Source of the DNA: Palleronia caenipelagi
Lineage (GTDB): Bacteria > Pseudomonadota > Alphaproteobacteria > Rhodobacterales > Rhodobacteraceae
Assembly (NCBI RefSeq): GCF_007004065.1
Contig: NZ_VFSV01000003.1
Span: 62,001 to 126,000 of the forward strand
Direction of reading: 5' to 3'
DNA: 64,000 nucleotides
Made by a program: the position numbers and the translations under genes. Shown here piece by piece: positions 43,952 to 53,712 of the stretch (positions are counted from its first letter, which is position 1; every line of letters begins with the position of its first letter). The notes beneath the pieces are model-generated. The model did no database searches. It worked only from the letters and a program-made list of their open reading frames with translations, and had not been told where the DNA came from.

Positions 43952-44907
43952 AGCCAGTCGGAGATGCGCTCACCGACCCGATAGGATTCATCCGGGCTAA
44001 GAATATCCCCGGCCAGAACGTGGTTGTAAGGATCGATGTTCTTGCCCGGCGCGATCCGCATATAATCGATCTCTCCGCCCCAATCGGTCATCCGGTCGCG
44101 CATCACATCGGACCGCACGACTTCATCGGCCGAGGAGTAGATGACCAGTGCGGGAATGTTTGCCTTCGACAGATCAGCCCTAGCCAGACGATCGACGCTC
44201 GCCTGCATCGGGATCGCTGCCACGGTCGGGTAGCGCTCGGTCCAGTAACGGCCTTGGGCCGCGTTGACCGGCTCGAAAGAGCGCTCTTCCCCCGCAATGA
44301 GCGAGAGCCAAAGATGGGACAGTGGCCAGGTGAGGAGCGCAGCGACAGGATTCTGCGGTTTGAAATTGGGCGAGACCATAACCAGCGCGTCGAGAAACTC
44401 GGCGCTGGGGGCTTCGGTCGCCGCGATGGCCGCCAGCGTGCCGCCGGTCGAGGTGGAAATCACCGCCACCCTCTCGCCAATCCGCCGTCCGACAGCCAGA
44501 GCTTCAGCCACGTCGCGCCCCCAATCATCCGCCGTTGCCTCTGCCATGGCGTCGCCGTCGCGGCCATGCCCCCGCAGCCGCGCATAATAGAGGTTCGCTC
44601 TCAGATTTTGCGCGACACGGTCTGGCACCGGGCGGATCTCCTCAGACGTGGCCGAAAAGCCATGGAGATAGATGACCGCCCAGTCGGTCTTTTTCCCCGT
44701 CCCCTCGGCCCAGAGGATCCGTTTGGAGACGCCACCGATCATGTCATCATATCGCCGCTCTTCCTGCGCCAGGTAGCTGTCGAGATCCGAGGCCAGTTCG
44801 ATCCCATTTGGATCCGGAATTGGTCCCATGGTTGGGCGCGGAAGTACGAACCACGCGACCGCACCAAGAACGATCAGAAGCAGCAAAACCCGGCGGATCA
44901 AGCGCAT
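43939..44907 (-). CDS. Membrane-anchored alpha/beta hydrolase
   Basis: This 322-residue protein has an N-terminal hydrophobic anchor (MRLIRRVLLLLIVLGAVAWFV) and an alpha/beta-hydrolase domain with an AVIYLHGFSATSEE oxyanion segment and the nucleophile elbow VISTSTGGTLAA (S in TSTGG). D in the VIYSSADEVV region and a C-terminal His in IDPYNH complete the triad. Its substrate is unknown; the anchor implies the periplasmic face of the membrane. It overlaps the next hydrolase gene on the same strand by about 10 bp. Confidence 0.82.
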   Translation of the reverse strand: MRLIRRVLLLLIVLGAVAWFVLPRPTMGPIPDPNGIELASDLDSYLAQEERRYDDMIGGVSKRILWAEGTGKKTDWAVIYLHGFSATSEEIRPVPDRVAQNLRANLYYARLRGHGRDGDAMAEATADDWGRDVAEALAVGRRIGERVAVISTSTGGTLAAIAATEAPSAEFLDALVMVSPNFKPQNPVAALLTWPLSHLWLSLIAGEERSFEPVNAAQGRYWTERYPTVAAIPMQASVDRLARADLSKANIPALVIYSSADEVVRSDVMRDRMTDWGGEIDYMRIAPGKNIDPYNHVLAGDILSPDESYRVGERISDWLKGL

Positions 44908-45635
44908 GACAGAACCTCTTCGATGGTGGTCTCGATAATCGAGAGGCACTCGGGCGAGGAGAAGCTGTGATCGGCATCTTTGACCAGCGTCAGGCGCACA
45001 TCGCCGGTCAGATGGTCAAGGAGCTTCAGCGCCGTTTCACGCGATACGTCCGCATCCGCCGTGCCTTGCAGGAGCCGCACCGGCCCGACCTCGCGCACGG
45101 GGCTGCGCAGAACGAGGTTCTCGCGGCCATCTTCAATAAGGTGCCGGGTGATGATGATCGGTTCACCATAGTCGGACGGCACGGCAATCTGGCCTTCCTG
45201 CTCGACCGTCGCACGCTGGGCGTCCGATAATCGCGGCCAGATGCTGTCCTCGGTGAAATCCGGCGCCGCTGCGATGCCCACGAGCCCCACCACACGGTCA
45301 ATCTGACGCAGCGCGAGAAGCGAAATCCAGCCGCCCATGGAGGACCCCACCAGCACCACTGGCCCTTCGGTCAGCGCCTTGATCGCCTCAACCGCGTCCT
45401 CGGCCCAATCGCCGATGCAGCCGTCCTCGAACCGCTCCGAGCTTTGTCCATGCCCCGAATAGTCGAAGCGCAGGAAAGCCTGTCCGCGCGATCTCGCCCA
45501 GCCCTCCAGATGGACGGCCTTGGTGCCTGTCATATCGGACTTGAAGCCGCCCAGAAACACAACCCACGGGCCTTGCCCTTCGCTGCGGTGATACGCGATG
45601 CGCCGTCCGGCGCTCGTCTCGATGAAATCTGCCAT
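44898..45635 (-). CDS. Alpha/beta hydrolase (carboxylesterase type)
   Basis: This 245-residue cytosolic hydrolase has the WVVFLGGFKSDMTG oxyanion region, the nucleophile motif LVGSSMGGWISL, and the C-terminal KDADHSFSSPECL triad His. The pattern is that of the palmitoyl-protein-thioesterase/ABHD10-like group. It is followed by a second, membrane-anchored hydrolase with a short overlap, so the two may work together. Confidence 0.87.
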   Translation of the reverse strand: MADFIETSAGRRIAYHRSEGQGPWVVFLGGFKSDMTGTKAVHLEGWARSRGQAFLRFDYSGHGQSSERFEDGCIGDWAEDAVEAIKALTEGPVVLVGSSMGGWISLLALRQIDRVVGLVGIAAAPDFTEDSIWPRLSDAQRATVEQEGQIAVPSDYGEPIIITRHLIEDGRENLVLRSPVREVGPVRLLQGTADADVSRETALKLLDHLTGDVRLTLVKDADHSFSSPECLSIIETTIEEVLSCA

Positions 45636-45653
45636 AAGGCGAGTTATTCGCGC

Positions 45654-46928
45654 CTACTCGACCTCGTCAAGCCGCGTGGCGACGAACGCCGCGGCACCTG
45701 ACATGAGCGTGAACGCGGCGATGGTCACCGCCGGTCCGAACAACGCCGCCAAGGCACCGAACAGGCCTGAGGCCATAAGCACAACGCCGATCACCGTATT
45801 CGACACCGCCGTGTATGCTGCACGCTGATCCCCGGGAGCCATATCCACCAGATAGGTCGAGCGCCCTTGTCGCACCCCGTGATAGGCAATCATCAGCGCG
45901 AACAGCACAAACGGCAGCGCCCACCAGCTCTGCGTGAGACCAAGCGCGTGGAGGATCAGGGCGACCGCCAGAGCGAGCGCACCGGAAACCCCCGACAGAA
46001 TGAGAACCCGACGCGACGAGCGGTCCGACATCCGCCCCCAGACGTATGAGCTGAGGAAGGAAGCGGCGGCCGATGCCAGCACCAGCGACCCGAGATGCGA
46101 AAACGCACCACCAGCGGGGGTGAGCACCAGCAGGTAGGGCGGCGCCAGCGCGGTCGCTGTCAGGAGGCCCCGCGTCCAGATAAAGAGCCGAAGCTGCCGG
46201 TCTTCGGTCAGGAGGCGCAATTGCTGCCACGGTGTTTTCGCGGCGGTGCCGGGTTCCGGGTCTTCGGCGATGGTGAGAAAGATCGCCCCCGCGCCGATCC
46301 ACAGGACCCCGGCCAGCGCAATCGCGCCGATGACCAACGCCGCACGTCCCTCTCCTGCCACCGTCAGCATTAACGCAAAGACGATGACGCCCACAGAGGC
46401 GACCGAGGCGGCGCTGCCGGTCACGGCACCGCGCCGCGACTGGCCGACGGTCTTGCCCAGCACGTCCTTATAGCTGACCGAACAAACCGAGCGCGCGGTG
46501 GCCAGCACCGCCAGCGCCCCGCAGATCAGCACACCTGCCGTGGCTCCGGACGTGGTCAGCGCCGCCAGAACGATGACGAGGCAAGCCAGCCCCTGAACGA
46601 TGGATCCCAGCGCCCAGGCCCATTTGCGCTCGGACATCCCGTGGATCAGAGGCGCGGTGAAGAGTTGCGGCAAGAGCGCGAGGCTCTCGCGAATCGGAAC
46701 CAGCAACCCGACAAATCCTGCACCGGCCCCCAAATGAGTCAGCAGCCAGGACAGGACCAGCTTGGGGTCCAGCAACCCGTCTGCGACCTTTGTCATCGTC
46801 AGGGACGTCACGTGCCGTGTGAATGACGCAGGCTCGACCCTGGCGGCTGCCGGGCTCAGCCCGCCCGGCCCCGTGCTGCCCCGCGTCAGCCGCCCGAATA
46901 TCGCTTTATCTGTTTGCGTTACCGCCAT
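45654..46928 (-). CDS. MFS-type transporter
   Basis: This 424-residue protein has an N-terminal hydrophilic part of about 40 residues and 10-12 membrane spans with [20 protein letters not shown], a [17 protein letters not shown] segment of the loop A type, and an Ala/Val-rich pattern typical of the major facilitator superfamily. The transported compound is unknown. GGGAGGCG precedes ATG 46928. It is divergent from thrS across 143 bp. Confidence 0.85.
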   Translation of the reverse strand: MAVTQTDKAIFGRLTRGSTGPGGLSPAAARVEPASFTRHVTSLTMTKVADGLLDPKLVLSWLLTHLGAGAGFVGLLVPIRESLALLPQLFTAPLIHGMSERKWAWALGSIVQGLACLVIVLAALTTSGATAGVLICGALAVLATARSVCSVSYKDVLGKTVGQSRRGAVTGSAASVASVGVIVFALMLTVAGEGRAALVIGAIALAGVLWIGAGAIFLTIAEDPEPGTAAKTPWQQLRLLTEDRQLRLFIWTRGLLTATALAPPYLLVLTPAGGAFSHLGSLVLASAAASFLSSYVWGRMSDRSSRRVLILSGVSGALALAVALILHALGLTQSWWALPFVLFALMIAYHGVRQGRSTYLVDMAPGDQRAAYTAVSNTVIGVVLMASGLFGALAALFGPAVTIAAFTLMSGAAAFVATRLDEVE

Positions 46929-47071
46929 TTCGACGCCTCCCCCGCCCAGCAGATAGCACAGGCGGGCCGGACGCCAATGCGCGGTTGACACCTCCGCGCG
47001 CGCACGCCAATGCATCTCCATATCTTGCAACCGGGCGTTTCGTAGGCGCCAAACAGACGAGGAGATGGCCC

Positions 47072-49018
47072 ATGGCCCAGATTTCCCTGACCCTTCCCGA
47101 CGGCAATGCGCGCAGCTTTGATGCCGGCGTGACCCCTGCCGAGGTCGCAGAATCTATCTCCAAGTCCCTGTCTAAAAAGGCGATCTCGGCCACGGTCGAT
47201 GGCGCCCACTGGGACTTGCAATGGCCGATAGAGCGCGATGCTCAGATTGCCATCCACACCATGGATGATGACGCGCAGGCCTATGAGCTTATCCGCCACG
47301 ATCTCGCCCACATCATGGCCCGCGCCGTGCAGGAAATCTGGCCCGACGTGAAGGTCACCATCGGCCCGGTGATCAAGGATGGCTGGTACTATGATTTCGA
47401 CCGGCAAGAGCCCTTCACCCCCGAGGATCTGGGACAGATCGAGGCGAAGATGAAAGAGATCATCGCCGCCCGCGACCCCGTCCGCACCGAGGTCTGGGAG
47501 CGCGACCGCGCCATCGCCCATTACGAGGCCAATGGGGAACCCTATAAGGTCGAACTTATCGACGCGATCCCCGGCGACGAGCCTCTGCGCATGTACTGGC
47601 ACGGCGAATGGCAGGATCTCTGCCGCGGGCCGCATCTCCAGCACACGGGTCAGGTCCAGCCGGACGCGTTCAAGCTTATGTCCGTCGCGGGTGCCTACTG
47701 GCGCGGCGACAGCGACCGGGCCATGCTCCAGCGGATCTATGGCGTCGCGTTCAAGAACAAGAAGGAACTGAACGCCCATCTGACCATGCTGGAAGAGGCC
47801 GCCAAGCGCGACCACCGGCGTCTGGGCCGTGAGATGGACCTGTTCCACATGCAGGAAGAGGCACCCGGGCAGATCTTCTGGCACCCGAATGGCTGGACCA
47901 TCTACACCGCGCTTCAGGATTATATGCGCCGCCAGCAGCGTGCCCATGGCTATGTGGAGGTGAACACCCCGCAGGTCGTGGACCGCAAGCTCTGGGAAGC
48001 CTCCGGCCACTGGGAAAAGTATCAGGAGCACATGTTCATCGTCGAAGTGGACGAAGACCATGCCCGCGAAAAGGCGGTAAATGCGCTCAAGCCCATGAAC
48101 TGTCCTTGCCACGTGCAGGTCTATAATCAGGGCCTGAAATCCTATCGCGACCTGCCGATCAGGATGGCGGAATTTGGCGCGTGTAATCGGTACGAGCCCT
48201 CCGGCGCGCTGCACGGCATCATGCGGGTGCGCGGGTTCACCCAGGATGACGCGCATATCTTCTGCGAAGAGACCGAGATCGAGGCTGAGACGAAGAAATT
48301 CATCGAGATGCTCGCAGCGGTCTATCGCGATCTGGGATTCGAGAGCTTTCGGGTGAAATTTTCCGACCGCCCTGAGATGCGCGCGGGTACGGATGAGACC
48401 TGGGACAAGGCCGAATCGGCGCTGCGCCTCGCAACCGAGGCCGCGGGCTACGACTTTGAGCTGAACCCTGGCGAAGGCGCGTTTTACGGGCCGAAGCTGG
48501 AATTCGTGCTGACCGACGCCATCGGCCGTGACTGGCAATGCGGCACCCTTCAGGTCGATTTCGTCCTGCCCGAGCGCCTCGATGCCACCTATGTGGGCGC
48601 CGACAGCGCGAAGCACCGCCCGGTGATGCTGCACCGCGCGATCCTCGGGTCGTTCGAGCGGTTCCTCGGCATCCTGATCGAGGACAGCGCCGGACGCCTG
48701 CCCCTCTGGCTCGCCCCGCGTCAGGTTGTGGTGACCACGATCATCTCGGACGCTGACGATTACGCGCTGGAGGTCGCCGAGACACTGCGCAAGGCCGGGA
48801 TCCGGGCCGAGACCGATCTGCGGAATGAGAAGATCAACTATAAAGTGCGCGAACACTCTCTGGCAAAAGTCCCCCTGATCCTCGCGGTCGGTGCCCGCGA
48901 AGTCGAGGAACGGACCGTGTCTGTGCGTCGTCTCGGCGACAAGCACCAGAAGGTGCAGAGCCTTGACGAGGTGGTCGCGATGCTCGTGACAGAAAGCACC
49001 CCGCCGGATCTGCGCTGA
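47072..49018 (+). CDS. thrS: Threonyl-tRNA synthetase
   Basis: This 648-residue enzyme has the TGS domain (1-65), the editing domain with [12 protein letters not shown], and a class II catalytic core with CPCHVQVY zinc site, [21 protein letters not shown] (split), and a C-terminal anticodon-binding domain (about 545-648). ATG 47072 gives the normal length, and GAGGAG lies upstream. The frame is open further upstream to 46823, overlapping the divergent MFS gene, without family support. Its stop is 2 bp from the stop of the convergent ArsC-like gene. Confidence 0.97.
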   Translation: MAQISLTLPDGNARSFDAGVTPAEVAESISKSLSKKAISATVDGAHWDLQWPIERDAQIAIHTMDDDAQAYELIRHDLAHIMARAVQEIWPDVKVTIGPVIKDGWYYDFDRQEPFTPEDLGQIEAKMKEIIAARDPVRTEVWERDRAIAHYEANGEPYKVELIDAIPGDEPLRMYWHGEWQDLCRGPHLQHTGQVQPDAFKLMSVAGAYWRGDSDRAMLQRIYGVAFKNKKELNAHLTMLEEAAKRDHRRLGREMDLFHMQEEAPGQIFWHPNGWTIYTALQDYMRRQQRAHGYVEVNTPQVVDRKLWEASGHWEKYQEHMFIVEVDEDHAREKAVNALKPMNCPCHVQVYNQGLKSYRDLPIRMAEFGACNRYEPSGALHGIMRVRGFTQDDAHIFCEETEIEAETKKFIEMLAAVYRDLGFESFRVKFSDRPEMRAGTDETWDKAESALRLATEAAGYDFELNPGEGAFYGPKLEFVLTDAIGRDWQCGTLQVDFVLPERLDATYVGADSAKHRPVMLHRAILGSFERFLGILIEDSAGRLPLWLAPRQVVVTTIISDADDYALEVAETLRKAGIRAETDLRNEKINYKVREHSLAKVPLILAVGAREVEERTVSVRRLGDKHQKVQSLDEVVAMLVTESTPPDLR

Positions 49019-49020
49019 AC

Positions 49021-49350
49021 TCAGGGCAGGAGCGCGGCCTTCGTGGCGGCGCTCCACCCCAGATGTAACGCACCGTCATCTGCCTCGATAACCGGCCGTT
49101 TCATCACGGTCGGGTGAGCGGAGATAAGCTCCCTGACCGGCATGAGCCGTTCATTTTCTGTAAGCTGACGCCATGTCGTCGACCGCCGATTCACCAGCGC
49201 GTCACCGAACTCCTGCGAAAAAAGGTCTATTTTCCCGGCGGGTAGCGGCTCTGCTCTCACGTCATGAAGGCTGATGTTGACACCAGCATTTTGCAAATCT
49301 TTCAGCGCCTTGCGGCAGGTATCACAGGTCTTGATTCCGTAGAGCCTCAT
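49021..49350 (-). CDS. ArsC/Spx-like protein
   Basis: This 109-residue thioredoxin-fold protein has the N-terminal CxxC site in YGIKTCDTCRKAL and the KRP motif in TVMKRPVIEAD of ArsC-family proteins. It is nearer to the YffB/Spx-like group than to true arsenate reductases, so arsenate reduction should not be assumed. ATG 49350 is the family start. It faces the cspA leader. Confidence 0.8.
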   Translation of the reverse strand: MRLYGIKTCDTCRKALKDLQNAGVNISLHDVRAEPLPAGKIDLFSQEFGDALVNRRSTTWRQLTENERLMPVRELISAHPTVMKRPVIEADDGALHLGWSAATKAALLP

Positions 49351-49523
49351 GTGGCGCGGTCCTTGTGTCACAAAACGATCACTTGATTTTAACCCCGGCT
49401 TCACACAGTGTAAAAGTGTCAATCTTTCTATACACGGCGACCGCTCCTCGGAGCAGCCCCATCTAGAAGAACTTGGCTGCACCTACGCCGCATCGCGCGG
49501 CTTTCTATACGGAGACTACGGTA
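49351..49523 (+). promoter_or_regulatory. Long leader of the cold-shock gene
   Basis: The 173 bp between the divergent starts include a perfect decamer repeat CTTTCTATAC at 49424-49433 and 49501-49510, and a GCTC-CTCG-GAGC-type hairpin at 49443-49454. Cold-shock genes usually have structured leaders that respond to temperature. GGAG at 49511-49514 is the ribosome site. Confidence 0.4.
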
Positions 49524-49730
49524 ATGCCTACCGGAACTGTTAAGTGGTTCAACACGACCAAAGGTTATGGATTCATCGCCCCCGACACGGGCGGAAAAGA
49601 TGTGTTCGTGCACATCTCTGCGGTTGAGCGTGCGGGCCTCACCGGCCTCGCAGACAATCAAAAGGTGAGCTACGAGCTGATTGCTGGCCGTGATGGTCGC
49701 GAATCGGCCGGGGACATCGAGACCCTCTGA
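49524..49730 (+). CDS. Cold-shock domain protein
   Basis: This 68-residue protein is a single cold-shock domain with RNP1 (KGYGFIAP) and RNP2 (VFVHIS), preceded by TGTVKWFNTTKGYG. It should bind single-stranded RNA and DNA. Length is standard. It is followed by an intrinsic terminator 20 bp downstream. Confidence 0.95.
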   Translation: MPTGTVKWFNTTKGYGFIAPDTGGKDVFVHISAVERAGLTGLADNQKVSYELIAGRDGRESAGDIETL

Positions 49731-49750
49731 GGCTCAGACGATCCAAACGA

Positions 49751-49778
49751 AAAGCCCGGCAGATCGCCGGGCTTTTTT
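49751..49778 (+). terminator. Intrinsic terminator of the cold-shock gene
   Basis: AAAGCCCGGC (49751-49760), loop AGATC, and GCCGGGCTTT (49766-49775) with six T (49773-49778). A textbook Rho-independent terminator. Confidence 0.92.
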
Positions 49779-49795
49779 ATTTATGCATCGGGCGC

Positions 49796-50782
49796 TTAGC
49801 CCATCTGCTCAGCCGGCCATGTGCACCGAAAGGTCAGCCCATCCTCGCGCCATGAGAACTCTGGCTTCCCGCTAAACGTCGTCCGAGTCATGTTCTGCAG
49901 CACAACGAAACCAAAGCCGTTCGTCTTCTCAGGCTGAACGATCGCTTGGGGACAAACTTCATGCCATTCCAGCAACAGATCGTTCTCGTCGCGCTCGAGG
50001 TCCAACCCCAGATGAAGCCTCACCTCGCCACCATCCATCGACAGAGCGCCATATTTGATCGCGTTCGTCATCAACTCATTGAGACATAAGGACAGCGTTT
50101 GCGCAGCCCCGTCATTCAGCGCAAAGCCATCCAGTTCCAGATGCATCCGCTCATCATCCATCACCGGGGCCAGCACTTGCAGCGCGAGCTCGCCTGTCGA
50201 GGGCGGGTTTGAGGGGCGTTGAAGCAGATCATTCAGCGCCTTCAGGGCGTCGAGTCTCGCGAGAAAATTATCGCGGAGCGCATCTTTGTCGGCAGCACTT
50301 GCACAGGACATACGAAACAGGGACTGAACAACCGTAAGTAGATTTTTAACCCGGTGGGACATTTCCCCGGCGACCAGCTCGGAATTTTCCTCATTCGCCT
50401 TGCGGCGCGTCACATCATAGCTCGTGCCATAGGCAATTGGATGGCCATCCGCTCCTATTTCAACCGAGCCTCGGGAATTGAGCCAGACCACGCGTCCACT
50501 TCCGGGGCGGACAATGCGGTAATCGAAGTCAAAATCCCTGTGCGTCTCGATGGTCTCTTGCAAGATCAGTCGCAGGGCCGAGATATCATCAGGGTGAACC
50601 CGGTTCAGGTGATGCTCGAAATGCACCCGATGTTCATCGCTGGGCGCGCCAAACAGCCGAAGCGCGACACTGTCCAGATGCAGCATCAACGTGTTGAGGT
50701 TCATGCTCCACCGACCAACATGGTCCAGTTCGGCAATTCTCTCGACTGAAGGTATCTTTTCCGCCGCTTCACTCGACAGCAT
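49796..50782 (-). CDS. Soluble PAS sensor histidine kinase, HisKA_2/HWE type
   Basis: This 328-residue protein has no membrane span. A PAS fold occupies about 18-128 (DFDYRIVRPGSGRVVWLNSRG split), and the kinase has H143 in GEMSHRVKNLLTVVQS, the HWE/HisKA_2 type of dimerisation domain, with an LCLNELMTNAIKYGAL N-box. Such kinases in Rhodobacterales often act in general stress or light/redox signalling. GTG 50785 is in frame, but AAGGGG fits ATG 50782. A perfect palindrome lies 35-51 bp upstream. No response regulator adjoins, so it is an orphan here. Confidence 0.87.
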   Translation of the reverse strand: MLSSEAAEKIPSVERIAELDHVGRWSMNLNTLMLHLDSVALRLFGAPSDEHRVHFEHHLNRVHPDDISALRLILQETIETHRDFDFDYRIVRPGSGRVVWLNSRGSVEIGADGHPIAYGTSYDVTRRKANEENSELVAGEMSHRVKNLLTVVQSLFRMSCASAADKDALRDNFLARLDALKALNDLLQRPSNPPSTGELALQVLAPVMDDERMHLELDGFALNDGAAQTLSLCLNELMTNAIKYGALSMDGGEVRLHLGLDLERDENDLLLEWHEVCPQAIVQPEKTNGFGFVVLQNMTRTTFSGKPEFSWREDGLTFRCTWPAEQMG

Positions 50783-50816
50783 CACTGTTCCCCTTAACCG
50801 GGCCTCTCACTGCCCT

Positions 50817-50833
50817 CGCTAATTTTATTAGCG
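50817..50833. promoter_or_regulatory. Palindrome upstream of the soluble kinase
   Basis: CGCTAAT-TTT-ATTAGCG is a perfect 7-bp inverted repeat, 35 bp upstream of the kinase start. It could be an operator for the kinase gene or part of the thyX 3' end. Confidence 0.4.
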
Positions 50834-50851
50834 CGTGTTATCGCAAACACG
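50834..50851 (-). terminator. Hairpin after thyX
   Basis: CGTGTT (50834-50839) and AACACG (50846-50851) form a 6-bp stem directly beside the 50817-50833 palindrome. It lies 25 bp past the thyX stop on the leftward strand. No clear U-tract. Confidence 0.35.
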
Positions 50852-50876
50852 AATAAGTTGCAAATCACAAAGCATG

Positions 50877-51794
50877 TCAGCGATTTTTTGCGTCGAGCAC
50901 CTCCTGTAACTCCCGCCATTCCCGCGCACTGAGACCGCTGGTCTCCTGCGTCACCGCCTCACCCGCCAGCATACGGCGGACGACATCCATGCCAGTTCTG
51001 GAGAGCTGCACCCCGCCCAGGCGATACTCCTCAAAGGCTCCATATGCCAGCGGCACCCAGTCACGCACAATGTCACACATGGCTTCGGCATAGACGCGGA
51101 TCTCGTACTGCGCGTGCGAATCTGCGCGCAGGCGCAGGAAGTGGAACAGATTGTGCAGGTCAGTCTTCCAGTACCACTGGGTATAGATATTGGCGGGCAA
51201 GTTCATCCGCGCGAGTTCCCGCGCCAGACCCTTTTGCCCGTCCTGACTCAGCATGTCCTCGTAATGGTCATAGGCAGTCGTGGCATCCTGTCGCAGCACG
51301 TCCAGCACGCGCTGCGCTTCTTCTCCCTCCAGGATCTCGCCCCGACCCTGATTGTTCTGAGTCGACTGCGCGGCGAGTTGCTCCGGCGCAGGAATATAGA
51401 ACTCCCGGTCGAGCACAGAATACCGCGCCGAATACTCGTTCACATTGGCCGTGCGATGCCGGATCCACTGACGCGCCACAAAGACCGGCAGCTTCACATG
51501 CAGCTTGATCTCGCACATCTCGAACGGGGTCGAATGCCAGTGGCGCATCAAATAGCGGATGAGCCCCTCATCATTGGACACGGCCTTCGTTCCGCGCCCG
51601 TAGGAGACCCGCGCGGCCTGAGTGATCGCCGCGTCGTCGCCCATGTAATCCACCACGCGAACGAAGCCGTGATCTAGACAGGGCACCGCCTCATAGAGCC
51701 GGGCCTCAAGGCCTGCCACCGTCGCGCGACGGGTGGTGTTGGAGTGCGCGCGGGCGGCGTCGATCTCGGCCTGCTGGTCGGGGGTCAATGACAT
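50877..51794 (-). CDS. thyX: FAD-dependent thymidylate synthase
   Basis: This 305-residue enzyme makes dTMP from dUMP with reduced FAD, replacing ThyA. The ThyX motif is visible in [18 protein letters not shown] (RHR-x7-S). The family normal length in alphaproteobacteria is about 300 residues. It is separated from the kinase by a 91-bp region with two hairpins. Confidence 0.95.
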   Translation of the reverse strand: MSLTPDQQAEIDAARAHSNTTRRATVAGLEARLYEAVPCLDHGFVRVVDYMGDDAAITQAARVSYGRGTKAVSNDEGLIRYLMRHWHSTPFEMCEIKLHVKLPVFVARQWIRHRTANVNEYSARYSVLDREFYIPAPEQLAAQSTQNNQGRGEILEGEEAQRVLDVLRQDATTAYDHYEDMLSQDGQKGLARELARMNLPANIYTQWYWKTDLHNLFHFLRLRADSHAQYEIRVYAEAMCDIVRDWVPLAYGAFEEYRLGGVQLSRTGMDVVRRMLAGEAVTQETSGLSAREWRELQEVLDAKNR

Positions 51795-51911
51795 GTCTCG
51801 GCTCCGTCAGTCTTGAGTCGGCGCGACTGTAAGCGGCAATCGCCCGAGACTCCATCATTGACGCGCCTCTCCCGGCGCGCGATCTCTACTGAACACCACT
51901 GGGAGATTTTT

Positions 51912-52346
51912 ATGTCCATCGAATACCTGCACACTATGGTCCGCGTGAAAGATCTGGAGAAATCCATCGCGTTCTACGAGCTCTTGGGGCTCAAGGAACG
52001 GCGCCGGACAGAAAACGAGCAGGGCCGCTTCACCCTCGTCTTTCTGTGCCCCCCGGATCAGGATGACGGGCACGCCGATGTGGAACTGACCTATAATTGG
52101 GACGGTGACGACGGCCTGCCCTCGGACAGTCGCCATTTCGGTCACCTGGCCTACCGGGTCGATGATATTTACGTTCTGTGTCAAAAGCTTATGGACGCGG
52201 GCATCACGATCAACCGACCACCCCGCGACGGGCACATGGCCTTTGTCCGTTCACCCGATAATATCTCAGTAGAACTGTTGCAAAAGGGCGACGCAAAGGA
52301 GCCTCAGGAGCCGTGGGCCTCCATGGAAAATACCGGGCACTGGTAA
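51912..52346 (+). CDS. gloA: Lactoylglutathione lyase (glyoxalase I)
   Basis: This 144-residue VOC-fold enzyme detoxifies methylglyoxal with glutathione. The four metal ligands are visible as His in YLHTMVRV, Glu in ADVELTYNW, His in FGHLAYRV and Glu in ISVELLQKG. The KDLEKSIAFYELLGL segment is diagnostic. ATG 51912 follows GGGAGA. Its 3' end is overlapped by the next gene by 34 bp. Confidence 0.94.
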   Translation: MSIEYLHTMVRVKDLEKSIAFYELLGLKERRRTENEQGRFTLVFLCPPDQDDGHADVELTYNWDGDDGLPSDSRHFGHLAYRVDDIYVLCQKLMDAGITINRPPRDGHMAFVRSPDNISVELLQKGDAKEPQEPWASMENTGHW

Positions 52347-53008
52347 GCCTCGCTCTCGGCCTTTGGGCCACGGGCGGCGCGGCAGAGACGTGCCGGTTGG
52401 CGCTGCTGATCGGCATGGATATTTCGTCTTCGGTTGATGCACACGAAGACAGATTGCAGCGGCAGGGCCTGGCGGCCGCCCTGAGGCATCCTGACGTGCA
52501 GGAGGCCGCGCTGGCTCTGCCCAACCAGCCGGTTGCGATATCGGTTTTTGAGTGGTCGGGGCGCTGGCAGCAGGACCTGGTTGCCGACTGGCGCCTGATC
52601 CGCACTCCGGCCGACCTTGGCCTGTTGGGCGACGATGTCTCAGCGTCCCGTCGCAGTTACGCCGACTTTCCAACAGCGGTCGGATATGCGCTGGGTTACG
52701 CGCGCACGAGATTTGATGCGGCGCCAGACTGCCTTTTTCAAACCCTCGATTTGTCTGGGGACGGAAGGAACAACGAAGGCTTCGAACCCGATCTCGCCTA
52801 TCGCCACTTCGACTTTTCCAACATAACCGTCAATGGATTACCCATTCTCGAAGAGAACAAGGACGTTGAGGTGTATTACACTCAGAAGATCCTCCACGGC
52901 CCCGGCGCGTTTGCCGAAGTAGCAGAACGTTTTGAAGATATTGAGCACGCCATGACCCGCAAATTGGTCCGCGAGCTTGGCGTCAGCATCCTCGGGACCC
53001 TACGATGA
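52313..53008 (+). CDS. DUF1194 exported VWA-like protein 1
   Basis: This 231-residue protein has a signal peptide (LVSLALGLWATGGAAE) and a von Willebrand factor A-like DUF1194 domain. A metal-ion-dependent adhesion motif D-x-S-x-S appears in IGMDISSSVDA, and an LDLSGDGRNN segment lies further on. The start is GTG 52313, inside gloA, with CAGGAG just upstream. It overlaps the second DUF1194 gene by ATGA. Function unknown; periplasmic location predicted. Confidence 0.85.
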   Translation: MGLHGKYRALVSLALGLWATGGAAETCRLALLIGMDISSSVDAHEDRLQRQGLAAALRHPDVQEAALALPNQPVAISVFEWSGRWQQDLVADWRLIRTPADLGLLGDDVSASRRSYADFPTAVGYALGYARTRFDAAPDCLFQTLDLSGDGRNNEGFEPDLAYRHFDFSNITVNGLPILEENKDVEVYYTQKILHGPGAFAEVAERFEDIEHAMTRKLVRELGVSILGTLR

Positions 53009-53712
53009 AGTGGATTTGCCTCGCAATATTGGCCCTGGGTACGGCTGCAGATGCTGAGTGTCGGCAAGCACTGGCGCTGGGGCTCGACATCTCCGGTTCG
53101 GTGGATGCGCGGGAGTATCGGCTTCAGCTCGACGGGCTGGCGGCAGCACTGATGTCGGATGAGGTTCAATCGGCATTCTTCGCCATCAGGAGCAGCCATG
53201 TCGATGTGGCGGTTTATGAATGGTCGGGGCAGCAATCGACGCGGATCACCGTCCCATGGACCGAAGTCACGGCGCCAGATGCGCTGGCAGGGATCGCCAC
53301 GCGCCTGTCGCAGGCCCGGCGCCCTGCCGCTGACACGACAACCGCACTCGGAGCAGCGATGACCACAGGCGCGACTCTGTTGGCGGAACGCGACTGCTGG
53401 CGGCGCGTTCTCGATCTCTCCGGCGACGGGATATCGAATACCGGACCACGGCCCCGCGACATACGCTTGTCAGATTCCGAGCTAACCATAAACGGACTGG
53501 TGGTTGCTGCCGAAGGCGCGTCCCAAGCTGACCGGTCGCCTGTCGCAGCTCATGAACTCAGAAGATACTTCGAGGCCGAGGTCATTCGCGGCCCACATTC
53601 GTTCGTCGAGACCGCCATCGGCTTTGAAAACTACAGCAACGCGATCAAACGCAAACTTCTCCGCGAATTGCAGGTTCTGGTGATTGGCGACGCCGGCAGA
53701 ACGGATCAGTAG
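53005..53712 (+). CDS. DUF1194 exported VWA-like protein 2
   Basis: This 235-residue protein has a signal peptide (MKWICLAILALGTAADA) and the same DUF1194 domain as its upstream neighbour, with D-x-S-x-S in LGLDISGSVDA and LDLSGDGISN. The two are paralogues by tandem duplication but have drifted substantially. It overlaps the upstream gene by ATGA and its end overlaps the convergent MarR gene by 7 bp. Function unknown; the pair may act as a heterodimer (inference). Confidence 0.85.
   Translation: MKWICLAILALGTAADAECRQALALGLDISGSVDAREYRLQLDGLAAALMSDEVQSAFFAIRSSHVDVAVYEWSGQQSTRITVPWTEVTAPDALAGIATRLSQARRPAADTTTALGAAMTTGATLLAERDCWRRVLDLSGDGISNTGPRPRDIRLSDSELTINGLVVAAEGASQADRSPVAAHELRRYFEAEVIRGPHSFVETAIGFENYSNAIKRKLLRELQVLVIGDAGRTDQ

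Noticed and set aside
46919-49057. 712-codon minus-strand open frame opposite thrS
   Set aside because: ThrS on the plus strand is complete and unmistakable; the antisense frame has no domain.
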